Shown here: in pieces, positions 18,296 to 27,665 of the stretch
Layout of the letters: every line of letters begins with the position of its first letter
How positions within the stretch are numbered: position 1 is the first letter of the stretch
Origin: Candidatus Krumholzibacteriia bacterium
Lineage (GTDB): Bacteria; Krumholzibacteriota; Krumholzibacteriia; LZORAL124-64-63
NCBI GenBank assembly: GCA_016744705.1
Contig: JADGDU010000023.1
Location: forward strand, 1 to 64,000
Direction: 5' to 3'
Length of the DNA: 64,000 bases
Position numbers and translations under genes: made by a program
The notes under the pieces: model-generated
Seen by the model: only the letters and a program-made list of their open reading frames with translations
What the model was told of the DNA's origin: nothing
The model's database searches: none

Positions 18296-19204
18296 CTACA
18301 CTTTCGGCAAAAAGGCCAAAAGCAGCTTGGCCATGCGGGATCGCACCATGATCCCCACTTCCACCACATCCTGATGGGACAATTGGGGCTGGCCCGTTTC
18401 CCGGGCCGGGTTCGTAATGCACGACAAGCCCACGGGATTAACGCCCAAGCGCTTCAGAAGCACGGTTTCCGGAGCCGTGGACATACCCACCGCATCGCCG
18501 GCAATGCGCCGCAGCATGCCAATTTCTGCCTTGGCCTCATAAGGAGGACCATACATGCTCACGTAAGTTCCGCTGTGCATAGGCACACCGGACTCAGCTG
18601 CAGCCTCAACCAGCAATTTGGCCAGGTCCGGATCAAAGAGGTGAGAGACACCTCCACTGCGGCCAATGGCAGCCAAGGCTGCCAGTTCTTCCGCCGGAGG
18701 AAGCAAAGGCTGGCCCTTTTCGGGTACCGGAGCAAAAGGATGGGTCAACAATCCCCGCAGGGGGTCATTGAAATGAAAGTCGAGTTGGTCGCGGATGACC
18801 ATCAGATCGCCAGGAGTATAGAAGCGGTTCAACCCGCCGGCTGCATTGGTCACCACCGCCGTTTCAATGCCCAGACAAGCCAGAACGGCGGTGGGCAGCA
18901 ATAGCTCTTCAGAAGGAAGTCCTTCGTAGGGATGAAGGCGTCCCTGCATGACAATGACCGGCACACCCGCGGCGGTGCCACAAACCAAACGGCCGGTGTG
19001 TTCTGCAACAGAGGTGGTGGCGTATCCAGGAATGTCTCCATAATCCACGGCCCGGGGGTCATCCACGGCGTCAACAAAATTGCCGAGACCACTGCCCAGA
19101 ATCAGCCCCACTTTTCCGTGGAAACCTTCACCCTTCAGAAAATCTACGGCTTCGCCCACACGAGCTCGCCAGCTATCCGAGAGCAGATTCAAACGTTCGT
19201 TCAT
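18296..19204 (-). CDS. punA: Purine nucleoside phosphorylase
   Basis: Trimeric-type PNP of 302 residues that splits purine nucleosides with phosphate to base and ribose 1-phosphate. Typical elements are LILGSGLGNF (phosphate loop), MQGRLHPYEG, TNAAGGLN and GPPYEAKAEIGML with the purine-binding glutamate. The asparagine in SCITNPA matches the 6-oxopurine-selecting residue of this class, suggesting inosine and guanosine as substrates. The start overlaps the adenosine deaminase stop by four bases (ATGA), indicating translational coupling: deaminase product inosine would feed directly to this enzyme. Confidence 0.95.
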   Translation of the reverse strand: MNERLNLLSDSWRARVGEAVDFLKGEGFHGKVGLILGSGLGNFVDAVDDPRAVDYGDIPGYATTSVAEHTGRLVCGTAAGVPVIVMQGRLHPYEGLPSEELLLPTAVLACLGIETAVVTNAAGGLNRFYTPGDLMVIRDQLDFHFNDPLRGLLTHPFAPVPEKGQPLLPPAEELAALAAIGRSGGVSHLFDPDLAKLLVEAAAESGVPMHSGTYVSMYGPPYEAKAEIGMLRRIAGDAVGMSTAPETVLLKRLGVNPVGLSCITNPARETGQPQLSHQDVVEVGIMVRSRMAKLLLAFLPKV

Positions 19205-20310
19205 GAAGACCCTTCCTTCAGGCCATCGAGGGCAAATTTATCCCGTAGGCTGGTCATGGTAGCCAGAGCTTGCTGGACCATGGGACCTTTTTCAGCTTCC
19301 GGCAGGAAAGCACTTTTGAATCCATTGAGCAGCAGATGTTCCGTTTCCAACAAAGTCATATCGAAGGTATCCACCGCCAGGCGCAACTCCTTGAGAGGAC
19401 TGGTGTCGGCAAAGAGCGTATTGTCGCAATTGAGGCAGACACGCACCCCTTCCTTCAGATAAAAACGGAAGGGATGATGGGCCAGATCGGAAACCACACA
19501 GCTTTGCAGGTTGCTGCTGAGACAAACTTCCAGAGGAATCCGGTTGTCGGCCACATAGGCCATGAGATCGCGATCTTCTTCCAGCCTGGTGCCATGTCCA
19601 ATGCGGTTGGCACCGCAACGGTGCAGGGCCTGGTGGATGGATTCGGGCCCAAACCCTTCGCCTGCATGAATGGTCAGGTTCTGGTTGTTGTTCATGGCAT
19701 GGTAGAACGATTCCTGATGCAGCTTTGCCGGATGATCTTCTTCATCGCCAGCCAAATCGAAAGCCACCACGCCCCGGTTTTTCCAGGCCACCGCCAACCG
19801 GGAAAGCTCCAGAGAGCTGGCCGGGTCGATGGTGCGCAGACCAGTGACGATGATGCCAGTGCGAATTTCGGTTTCGGCTTCGGCCCGGACCAAACCCGCC
19901 TGGACCGCAGCCACGGCCCCATCGGCAGTCAGGCCCTCTTTGGTGTGCAGCAGGGGGCAGAAGCGGACTTCCAGACGCCATACTCCATCAGCGGAAAAGT
20001 CCATGGCCAGTTCGTAGGCCACCCTTTCCAGATTCTCCTCGTTTTGCAGCACAGCCAAGGTGTGTTCAAAGTGGAGAAGAAAATCATGCATGCTGCATTC
20101 ACGGTCTGAAGGGAAATACTTTTTTCGCACCTCGGCTGGATCCTCGGGCATATCCAGGCCTTCAGCCCGACCCAACTCCATGAATGTATCCATGCGCAAC
20201 GAGCCATCAAGGTGGCAATGCAAATCCGTTTTGGGCAAAGCCATGAGCAGTTCGTCGGGAATTTCAGTGCCCCGCAAAAGATCGCTGGGCCGGTACTGAC
20301 TGGTGTTCAT
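19201..20310 (-). CDS. add: Adenosine deaminase
   Basis: Zinc enzyme of 369 residues converting adenosine or deoxyadenosine to inosine or deoxyinosine. It shows the metal-binding HCHLDGS motif near residue 31, HAGEG (zinc histidine and proton-transfer glutamate), GHGTRL, SNLQSC and CDNTLF with the final zinc aspartate. The ATG follows AAAGGATCGAAA. It is second in a minus-strand purine salvage run, 25 bases after the deoxynucleoside kinase and overlapping punA by four bases. Confidence 0.96.
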   Translation of the reverse strand: MNTSQYRPSDLLRGTEIPDELLMALPKTDLHCHLDGSLRMDTFMELGRAEGLDMPEDPAEVRKKYFPSDRECSMHDFLLHFEHTLAVLQNEENLERVAYELAMDFSADGVWRLEVRFCPLLHTKEGLTADGAVAAVQAGLVRAEAETEIRTGIIVTGLRTIDPASSLELSRLAVAWKNRGVVAFDLAGDEEDHPAKLHQESFYHAMNNNQNLTIHAGEGFGPESIHQALHRCGANRIGHGTRLEEDRDLMAYVADNRIPLEVCLSSNLQSCVVSDLAHHPFRFYLKEGVRVCLNCDNTLFADTSPLKELRLAVDTFDMTLLETEHLLLNGFKSAFLPEAEKGPMVQQALATMTSLRDKFALDGLKEGSS

Positions 20311-20335
20311 TTTCGATCCTTTTGGGTAGAGGCCA

Positions 20336-21028
20336 TCAAGCCGTTTGGCTTCGGTTGTGTTTTTCCAGATGCAAGGTGCGGATCAAGCCCAACAAATCAG
20401 ACTGGGCCTCAAAATCGTCTCGCAAATTCACAACCTCAGTATCCAGAGTGCGAACGGGACAAAGGGCCGGTGCCCGTTCAATCCAGTCTCCGTAGGCAGC
20501 ATGCAGATCCTTCAGAAAATCCAGAGGGATATCCGACTCGCAATTGCGGGCCCGCTGCTTGATGCGGTTTAATGCTGTCTCCGGTTGGCAATCCAGATAG
20601 ATGATCAGATCTGGTGGCTGCAAAAAGGCTGCCATATTGCGGAAAATTTCCCGGTAGTTTTCGTAATCCCGATCATCCATGCAATCGCGGCGGTGCAGGG
20701 TGGGAGCAAAAATTTCCACATCTTCATAAATGGTCCGGTCCTGGATGGCGGACCCGGGCTGGTCCAGAATTTCTTTCTGCACCTCGAAACGCTTGCTCAG
20801 AAAATAAACCTGAAGATGGAAACTCCACCGTTTCATGTCCTGGTAGTAGTCATCCAGATAAGGATTGTTAATGACCGGTTCGTAGTACATGCGCCAGCCG
20901 AACACCTCGCCAATCATGGTGGTGATCATGCTCTTTCCCACGCCGATATTTCCGGCAATGGACACATAAAATGGTGTCTCGGGAATGTCTTTGCGGGGGA
21001 ATTGTTTTTTTAGGGAATTGATATTCAC
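20336..21028 (-). CDS. Deoxynucleoside kinase (dAdo/dGuo type)
   Basis: Protein of 230 residues from a GTG codon preceded by GGAG and a seven-base spacer. It has the P-loop GNIGVGKS near residue 27, the substrate-binding EPVINNPYLDDYYQD segment, the DRT form of the DRS motif (IQDRTIYED) and an arginine-rich lid, RIKQRARNCE, as in bacterial dAK/dGK enzymes. It phosphorylates salvaged deoxynucleosides to monophosphates. First gene of a salvage run with add and punA: the kinase retains deoxypurines while the other two degrade them, so the balance would decide their fate. Confidence 0.93.
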   Translation of the reverse strand: MNINSLKKQFPRKDIPETPFYVSIAGNIGVGKSMITTMIGEVFGWRMYYEPVINNPYLDDYYQDMKRWSFHLQVYFLSKRFEVQKEILDQPGSAIQDRTIYEDVEIFAPTLHRRDCMDDRDYENYREIFRNMAAFLQPPDLIIYLDCQPETALNRIKQRARNCESDIPLDFLKDLHAAYGDWIERAPALCPVRTLDTEVVNLRDDFEAQSDLLGLIRTLHLEKHNRSQTA

Positions 21029-21281
21029 GATCTGTCTCCGGGGGTATGATGAATCGGCCCAGAATAACTGGGCCGTTTCCTGATAAAGGTATTAAAGGAA
21101 TTGTACCTGTTTGAAGAGGGTCTTGCCAGTTTTTCATACAGAAAAATGATCCTGACAGGCACAAATTCTGCACGGTATGGCAGGAAAGCGGTATCTGTTG
21201 CCCAATATGCCTCGGTGTTTACTGTGAATCCGGGTGGTTCCCAGGAAGCATTGCATTTTTCCTGATCATGAAAGTTTGACC

Positions 21282-22028
21282 ATGGGTATTAAAGAATTTT
21301 CCCGCTGGCTACTGATGGCTTTGCCCATCATGTTGGCCGCGTGTGCCTCTGGCCCCCAGATGGAGTCCCAAACCAGGATCTTTCCGCCCTCTCCCCTTAT
21401 GCCTTTGGAAGTGGTCATCACTCAACCTCTAGTTCCTTTCTCCTATCAAGCCAGCCATGAGGCCCTTGAAGATTGGAATGAGAGCCCCAGCCAGCGGCGT
21501 AGGCTGATGAGTTGTGTGTGGCTGGGGGGACTACAGAATATGACAGAAATGATGATTCCCGGTACCAATTTCACGGCCTTGCCATCGGCCCGCAATCCCC
21601 TGTCTGCCATGGGGTCCCCAGTGGAATCCATTGTTGATTCACTGGGGCAGGTCACTTTTCAGCTATCGGGACATTCGGCCATAGATCTGGCACGTCGCCG
21701 GGGATGGACCCACCTGGTGGTGCCTTACGATTTGCATTACCAGGCTGATGAAAAGAAAAAAACGCTGTCCCTGGAAACCACGGCCGCCATCATTGATGTG
21801 CTGGAGCAAAAAATCGTCTGGCAGGGCACCATTGATAGCAAGCAAATAGCGGAAAAAAAGTTGGGCAGTGACGGAAAGCAGTTGCCGGCTCTGACGCCAT
21901 ATGAAGCCACCACCTACCGCTTCATCCTGGACCTGGCCAGAATTTTAGACCGCCGTCTGGCCCCAAGACCCGATACTCGACACCAGCTAGCCGCCCCCTG
22001 TCAGGACCCGCCACCGCTGCTGCAATGA
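21282..22028 (+). CDS. Putative lipoprotein, unknown family
   Basis: Protein of 248 residues starting MGIKEFSRWLLMALPIMLAAC; the LAAC lipobox puts the anchored cysteine near residue 21. The mature part has a conserved-looking block VVPYDLHYQADEKKKTLSLE and alternating strands and helices, but I do not recognise the family. The ribosome-binding site is weak; an upstream in-frame start would bury the signal peptide, so the later ATG is preferred. Divergent from the deoxynucleoside kinase across 253 bases and convergent with the PH-like gene. Confidence 0.75.
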   Translation: MGIKEFSRWLLMALPIMLAACASGPQMESQTRIFPPSPLMPLEVVITQPLVPFSYQASHEALEDWNESPSQRRRLMSCVWLGGLQNMTEMMIPGTNFTALPSARNPLSAMGSPVESIVDSLGQVTFQLSGHSAIDLARRRGWTHLVVPYDLHYQADEKKKTLSLETTAAIIDVLEQKIVWQGTIDSKQIAEKKLGSDGKQLPALTPYEATTYRFILDLARILDRRLAPRPDTRHQLAAPCQDPPPLLQ

Positions 22029-22034
22029 GAGATG

Positions 22035-22499
22035 TCAGGAGTTTTTTACCAACCCGCCATCCTGCCAGACAAGGTGGGGTGCGCGGGCGGCCATTTCCTG
22101 CAGGAAGTCGCCCCGCTCATCTGGAGAAACCATCAGCGTCGCATATTTTTGGTAGCGGATCAGGAACCGGTCCCGGGATAAGGCCGGGCTCGTCTGGGCA
22201 CTGCAAATGGGCTCAACAGAGGTGATATCATCCAGATAGATCTTGCTGCGCAAGGCCCCATGGTGAACCAGCAGTTGGGTGTCGGTTATTCGGTACTTGG
22301 TTCCGTACAGGCCCCAAAGAAGAAAGGGGCCGATCATCACGGTGGTCAGGAGGGTCAAGCCATTGACGACATTTCCGGAGGATTTGTCGAAAAAAACCAG
22401 AAAACAACAGCCAACCAGCAGAAGGCATGCTCCCCAAACCACCCAAAACATCCATAGGTCAACGCGGGAGCGAAACTCCACCATCTCAATATCAGTCAT
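22035..22499 (-). CDS. Membrane protein with bacterial PH-like domain (bPH_4)
   Basis: Protein of 154 residues with two membrane helices in the first 75 residues, then a cytoplasmic PH-like domain: KYRITDTQLLVHHGALRSKI, LDDITSVEPI, SPALSRDRFLIRYQKY and MVSPDERGDFLQEM fit the bPH_4 (formerly DUF1200) pattern. Function unknown. The ATG follows AGGGGGGCAAAA. It lies 42 bases after the five-gene surface operon on the same strand and might be its last gene. Confidence 0.8.
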   Translation of the reverse strand: MTDIEMVEFRSRVDLWMFWVVWGACLLLVGCCFLVFFDKSSGNVVNGLTLLTTVMIGPFLLWGLYGTKYRITDTQLLVHHGALRSKIYLDDITSVEPICSAQTSPALSRDRFLIRYQKYATLMVSPDERGDFLQEMAARAPHLVWQDGGLVKNS

Positions 22500-22540
22500 T
22501 TTTGCCCCCCTACAAAACCACACCTGGTGCCCAGCGGCAC

Positions 22541-23686
22541 CTAGGGCGTAAAAGGAATCCCTGGGTTTCTATCCTGGAATTCTTCTGATGAAATATATTT
22601 GAAGATGAGTCCATCATCCGGCACCATGACAAAAAGATAGGCAGCATAGAAGGTTGACGAGGGATTAACCTGCCGGTCCAGAACCGAGATGCTCACCGGA
22701 CGGCGATCCACATCGGCATCAACCACAAAGTGGAAATCATATAACCCGTCCTTAAAAATCTGAACACGACTGTTTTCTGTGTCGCAGACAAAGGATCGCG
22801 CGCTGCCGTCCATCCCCACACCAAAGGGTGAATGGAATTCACCAGGCTCCTCACTGGGCGCCCCCTCCCAACTGGTCTCTCCACATCCGGGAGCATTGCC
22901 CATCACATAAACGGCCGTGGGCTGGACCGCGCACCCTTCGTCCACACGGAAGGGAACGGCGAGCCCCCGCATGGGATCAATATCAGTTTCATCAGGTGTC
23001 GTGTCCAGAGTATCGGGAGTGCTGTCAAAACGAATGACCCAGTTGCGTTCCGGATCAGCATCGCAAACCAGAAGCCGGCCCTCAAGATCGACAGATAGTC
23101 CCCCGACTTCGTGAACAAAACGAGCCGACTGGCCCTCGCCATTGGCCAGAATACCAAAAGGGATCAACTCCCATGTTTCCAGGAAGGCATAGCGATGAAT
23201 CACGCCGCTGGTGGGGTCAGACAAATACAGGAACGTAATGCCCGAAGGAACCAATTCGATGCCACTGGACTGGGTCACCATGGAAACTGCTGAAAGCACT
23301 CCCGGCAACGTAGCCGAACCAAGAAAGGTCAAATCATCTGTCTGGTACCAACTCACACTGGTGTTGGCCTCGTCATAAACAAAGACCACATTCAGAGATG
23401 GCATTACGCACAGAGAGGTGGCATTGCCAAACCCAGTCACTGGAGTCACTCCTTCATTGGCCTGAAGGTATTGGTCCATTTTGCTGAGCGTATTGCCGTG
23501 GAGCAGGAACAAGGCTCCCAAATGATCCACCAACTGACGGGGATCATCAATGTGATCGTAGGCCGCAGCCTCTTTGTAGGCACTGACGGAGAACAATCCC
23601 TTAGGCTCGGGAATAGCAATCTTCTCTCCACAACCGGAGATCATCAGACCCATCATCAACAGTAAAAGCAGAGTTAGTTTTTTCAT
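22541..23686 (-). CDS. Lipoprotein with NHL-like propeller, surface operon gene 5
   Basis: Protein of 381 residues with a lipoprotein signal ending ISGC at residues 16-19. The mature chain has spaced repeats of the NHL/SMP-30 kind, for example GLSVDLEGRLLVCDAD and FGVGMDGSARSFVCDTENSRVQIF, which fit a single propeller. Its ATG shares one base with the stop codon of the PorV-like gene, so translation is coupled. It is the fifth gene of an overlapping set encoding surface and outer-membrane proteins, and its likely place is on the outer membrane with the receptor or barrel. No catalytic residues are evident. Confidence 0.85.
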   Translation of the reverse strand: MKKLTLLLLLMMGLMISGCGEKIAIPEPKGLFSVSAYKEAAAYDHIDDPRQLVDHLGALFLLHGNTLSKMDQYLQANEGVTPVTGFGNATSLCVMPSLNVVFVYDEANTSVSWYQTDDLTFLGSATLPGVLSAVSMVTQSSGIELVPSGITFLYLSDPTSGVIHRYAFLETWELIPFGILANGEGQSARFVHEVGGLSVDLEGRLLVCDADPERNWVIRFDSTPDTLDTTPDETDIDPMRGLAVPFRVDEGCAVQPTAVYVMGNAPGCGETSWEGAPSEEPGEFHSPFGVGMDGSARSFVCDTENSRVQIFKDGLYDFHFVVDADVDRRPVSISVLDRQVNPSSTFYAAYLFVMVPDDGLIFKYISSEEFQDRNPGIPFTP

Positions 23687-24732
23687 CAGTTTCTCCTTCG
23701 CCAGGCATCGTCGGCCTTACGCCTGAAAAGAGGGGACAAGTCCACCGAAATTTGGTGGGTGGTCCCAAAACTGCCGTTGTCGCTGTAAGCATAATCGATG
23801 CGCACCAGGAACTGCTTGCGCTTGAGTTGCATACCAAAGCCGGCCGCAAAGCCACCTTCCTGGCGACTGGTTTCGAAACCGGCCCGCAGGAAGAGAACTT
23901 GATTGATGCCAAACTCGGAGCCCATACGGAAGCTTTCCTTGAAGTCCGAAGGGTGGTTGAAATCGGCAGTGGTTAACACGGTCAACTTCCGAGCCAGTTG
24001 CCAGGTTTTGGCAGCACCAAAAGAGCCCACCGTTGGAGCCGGGAAACTTTGGAATTCCGAACTGGCGTCAGCACCACTGCCCGAAGAGGGAGGCGAACCG
24101 CCCGGTTGAAGATCGCCACCAAAATTCTTCACTGAAAATCCGATGCGCATATCTCCGAGACCCAGGAAATACAGAATTCCCAAGTCAGCCAGAAAGGCTT
24201 TTGTCTGGTACTCGTCCAAATTTTCCTGGAAGTATTTCGCCGTAATTCCAATGGAAAACTTGTCGGTCATAGATCGGGCTATAGAAGCGCCAATAAAGAA
24301 CTGATTGGCATTAAAATAGTGGCCGGTGCCTTCCTGGTGGAATTCATCCGTGCGTAAAATATCACCCGAGCGAAGGGAGCCCATGCTCAGACCAAAACCA
24401 AAACTCTGCCGGCGATGGTGCCAACTCAGATAATCCAAGTCGATGCCAGCAGTGTATTCACTGTGGCTGGCAAAATAGTTGGTCCGGCCCGGTGTGCGCA
24501 TGATACCCGCTGGGTTCCAATACGCAGCAGCGCCGTCCGTGGCACAGGCCACATAGGCCTTACCCAGAGCAATGCCCCGAGCGCCCACCGGAATGCGCAT
24601 GAAAAGACCAGATGCCGTCCCCACACTGTCTTCACCATAAAGGCGCAAAATATCACCGGCCTGGGCAGAGCCAGTCAACGTGGCCAAAGCCGCCACCAAA
24701 ACAATCAGTGTTTTTACAGTTCTGTTTACCAT
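23686..24732 (-). CDS. PorV/PorQ-family outer-membrane barrel
   Basis: Protein of 348 residues starting MVNRTVKTLIVLVAALA, a cleavable signal peptide, with GGGTGAG before the ATG and the ATG overlapping the receptor stop. The family signature is in the N-terminus: FMRIPVGARGIALGKAYVA, then DGAAAYWNPAGI and repeated amphipathic strands to the C-terminus. In Bacteroidota, PorV is the barrel that receives type IX secretion substrates and passes them to the sortase-like PorU. Here it is encoded between a TonB-dependent receptor and a lipoprotein, close to a protein with a FlgD-like C-terminal domain. No PorU, PorK, PorL, PorM, PorN or SprA homologue is in the window. Confidence 0.88.
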   Translation of the reverse strand: MVNRTVKTLIVLVAALATLTGSAQAGDILRLYGEDSVGTASGLFMRIPVGARGIALGKAYVACATDGAAAYWNPAGIMRTPGRTNYFASHSEYTAGIDLDYLSWHHRRQSFGFGLSMGSLRSGDILRTDEFHQEGTGHYFNANQFFIGASIARSMTDKFSIGITAKYFQENLDEYQTKAFLADLGILYFLGLGDMRIGFSVKNFGGDLQPGGSPPSSGSGADASSEFQSFPAPTVGSFGAAKTWQLARKLTVLTTADFNHPSDFKESFRMGSEFGINQVLFLRAGFETSRQEGGFAAGFGMQLKRKQFLVRIDYAYSDNGSFGTTHQISVDLSPLFRRKADDAWRRRN

Positions 24733-27665
24733 GAGTAACTCACCCCCCAAAGCAGCGTGAGAGGGTTCTCGATGTAACTGGGATCAACCACGCCCTTGGC
24801 ATAGTCTTCGCTGTTGGTGGAAGCAACGTAGGGGTTTTCCTGGTTCTCTGAATCGTCCCATGTTTCCACCCATTGGGGATTGTAATCGCCAACTTTATAA
24901 CCATCTCCGGTGAACGGGTTCACCCGGCGGAAGTTTTGGTGGTTCAACAAATTCCGAACTTCCAGATAGATGGTCAGTTTCTCCCGACCATGGAAACGCC
25001 AGTATTTGTTGAAGCGAATATTGATGCTGCTCTTGTAGGGGCCCAGTTCGCTGTTGATTCCCCCACGTTCGTAGTCTTCAAAACCATTGTATTTCATGGG
25101 CGTGTAACGTTGGCCAGCCTCGGCTCGAGCCAAGAGGTTGAAACTCCAGTTGGGCGGCATGCGCCAGCCAAAGAGCTCAGGCCGGTCGTCGTCGAAAACA
25201 GAGAAGTCGGCGTTGAAACTCACAGTCCAGGGTTTATCCCACAGCAGGGGCGACCGGGTCAGCCCGCCAATGCTGGCCGTGGGTGAATAAGAGTCTTCAT
25301 AAGACGCCACCAGATAAGCTTCATTGGCATTACTGTTGGTACCCGTGGTGTGCTGGAATTCCAGGCTACCGGAGCCACTCAACCAACGGGTTGTGCGCTT
25401 GGTCACGGTCATTTCGATACCCAGACTGCGGGCGGAATCGCCATTGAAATAGCGCACCGGACTGATGGTCACATTACCCGAATCATTAGGGTCAGGTGTT
25501 TCTTCGGCACCGATGACCACTTCGTCCAAACGGACACTTTTTGCGTAATCGTAAATGTCACGGTTGAAGAACGTAACACCAAAACTCCACAGCCCACCAA
25601 ACTCATGTTGCAGCCCGGTTTCGTATTCGATGGTCACCTTCGGGTCCAGATTGGGATTTCCCAGCAACTGCACTTCGGTGGCTGTTTGTGCTTCGAGTTG
25701 AGGATACACATAGGCAAACCGTGGCCACTGGCTGAAGTGCCCATAGTTGAAGAAGAACTTGTCCCGCTCGGTCACGGGGAAACTCAGCCCCAAACGGGGA
25801 GACAGGCGCATCTTCCAGTTGCGTCCAAAGGCGTCATGGGTTTTTTCGTAAAACTCATCGGCCATGTCACCGGTGACAAACAAATAGTCATCGTGATTGG
25901 CCATGACATTTTCCACTTCCTGACCAGGAGCCCACCAATCGGCCCGCAGACCAGCATTGATAATCAGCCCCCGGTAATCAAGAGTGTCCTGAAAATACAA
26001 AGCTCCAGTGATGGGATGGGCCAGGAAGATATCTTCTTTCACGCCCAACTTGCCTTCGGGTGGCACACCCAGATTGGTCTGCAAATCCACCAATTGCATT
26101 TCCGTAAAGCTGAGATCGATTCCGGTTTTGAACTCGTTATTGCCCAGGCTCATGAATGAGTAGGAGCTTTTCAGAGTGTAGCTTTCGGAATAGTGATCGT
26201 GCCAACGGTCAGCACCGCCGGGAACCTGTCCATCGGGCTGGGAGATATACTCGGCCGGCAGACTGGGGTCCAGAGGATCCCAACCACTGATGGGTTCGTA
26301 CGTGGTAAAATCATCATTGCCATTAACATTGGCGTGCATCCGGTTGAAGTTCCGGCCGAGGGTGACCTCGAACCAGGAGTTATCATTCAACACCTGGCGA
26401 TAATACACCTGGGACAGAATGTTCTCGTTGGTAAAGACCAGATACTCATCGAGGCTATCCATGAAGGGTTTGGCATAACCTTCACCCGGCAGAGTGAATC
26501 CCTGGCTGATACCGATCTGCCTGCTCATGTTGATGTTCAGTTTGTGGCTGGGAGTGATGTGCCAGGTCCACTTGGCCAAACCGTTCCAGTTGTTTTGCTC
26601 ACGGGGAGACCAGATGTCCCCTTGATAGATGGGAGATGTCAGCGATTTCTGCCGGCTATAAATAGGCAAGTGCCCATCTCGGATATCCATGGAACCACTC
26701 AACAGCCAATATTGCTGGCCAGGCAGAGTCAGCCCCAGGGAGCGCAGTCCAGCGCTGATAGGGTCGGGACCACTGACACTGGCTTTGACGATATCCACAT
26801 TTTGGGATTCGCTGAAGTTGGTGAAATCTTGCCAGCCCCGGTGGTCATTTTTAGGAATGGTATTTAAGAGGTAATCCCGCTTAAAGCTAACCTGGCCCTC
26901 CACCCGGTCGCTGCCTTCTTTGGTGGAAATATTCACCACACCACTGACGGCCTGACCGTGCTCGGCGTTGAACCCACCAGTCAGCACTTCAATTTCGTTG
27001 ATAATGGAGGGATCAATTTGATAACCGTACCCACCACCGGCCAGAGGATCGCTCACGTTCATGCCATCCACCACAAACATGGTATCGTCGGCCCGGCCAC
27101 CACGGATATGAATCTCATTATCCTGCATGGTCACACCAGGAGCCAAGGCGACCATATCCACCATCTGATCCAGAGGCATGGCTTCCATTTGCTTACTGGA
27201 TATAAAGTGAGAGCTGCCTGTTCGTTCCACTTCAATGATGGCGCGTTCGGCTGCCACATCAAAAGGCTCAGCCAAAATGGCGTGCACTTCCAGACGGAAA
27301 TCCAGGTTGGCCACTTCGCCCGGAGCCAGGGTCACCGTCTGGGTGCCCAAGGTGTAGGAAATGTAAGAAGCCTTCACCGTGTAAGTACCCGCGGGGAGAC
27401 CACGCATGATGTAAAAACCATCGGTGAACGCCATGGTGCCGATGTTTGTACCACTGATGTAGACGTTGGTGTAGGGCATGGTCTCCCCCGTCTCATCATC
27501 AAAAATACGGCCCTTGATGGCCACAGTGTTATCCACCGGTTGGTCAACTTCAATCACCTGGGCATCCACTTGCAGAGTGGTTTGTTGCGCCACAGCGGGA
27601 TAGGGTGCCAACACCAGAGCCGCCGTCATGAAGCCAAGAAGGACGGCGTATTGCATTCGGGTCAT
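24726..27665 (-). CDS. Large TonB-dependent receptor with CarboxypepD_reg-like domain
   Basis: Outer-membrane protein of 979 residues. After a signal peptide (cleavage near AVAQ, residue 26) comes a carboxypeptidase-regulatory-like beta sandwich (about 47-130, VAIKGRIFDDETGETMPYTNV...GTYTVKASYISY). The plug spans about 150-255 (MVDMVALAPGVTMQDNEIHIRGGRADD, MFVVDGMNVSDPL, VSGVVNISTK), and the rest is a 22-strand-type barrel. This is a SusC-like or OAR-like architecture. The ligand is unknown and no SusD gene is adjacent. Start and stop both overlap neighbours by a few bases, so the gene is embedded in the surface operon. Alternatively, it may take part in export rather than import. Confidence 0.92.
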   Translation of the reverse strand: MTRMQYAVLLGFMTAALVLAPYPAVAQQTTLQVDAQVIEVDQPVDNTVAIKGRIFDDETGETMPYTNVYISGTNIGTMAFTDGFYIMRGLPAGTYTVKASYISYTLGTQTVTLAPGEVANLDFRLEVHAILAEPFDVAAERAIIEVERTGSSHFISSKQMEAMPLDQMVDMVALAPGVTMQDNEIHIRGGRADDTMFVVDGMNVSDPLAGGGYGYQIDPSIINEIEVLTGGFNAEHGQAVSGVVNISTKEGSDRVEGQVSFKRDYLLNTIPKNDHRGWQDFTNFSESQNVDIVKASVSGPDPISAGLRSLGLTLPGQQYWLLSGSMDIRDGHLPIYSRQKSLTSPIYQGDIWSPREQNNWNGLAKWTWHITPSHKLNINMSRQIGISQGFTLPGEGYAKPFMDSLDEYLVFTNENILSQVYYRQVLNDNSWFEVTLGRNFNRMHANVNGNDDFTTYEPISGWDPLDPSLPAEYISQPDGQVPGGADRWHDHYSESYTLKSSYSFMSLGNNEFKTGIDLSFTEMQLVDLQTNLGVPPEGKLGVKEDIFLAHPITGALYFQDTLDYRGLIINAGLRADWWAPGQEVENVMANHDDYLFVTGDMADEFYEKTHDAFGRNWKMRLSPRLGLSFPVTERDKFFFNYGHFSQWPRFAYVYPQLEAQTATEVQLLGNPNLDPKVTIEYETGLQHEFGGLWSFGVTFFNRDIYDYAKSVRLDEVVIGAEETPDPNDSGNVTISPVRYFNGDSARSLGIEMTVTKRTTRWLSGSGSLEFQHTTGTNSNANEAYLVASYEDSYSPTASIGGLTRSPLLWDKPWTVSFNADFSVFDDDRPELFGWRMPPNWSFNLLARAEAGQRYTPMKYNGFEDYERGGINSELGPYKSSINIRFNKYWRFHGREKLTIYLEVRNLLNHQNFRRVNPFTGDGYKVGDYNPQWVETWDDSENQENPYVASTNSEDYAKGVVDPSYIENPLTLLWGVSYSW

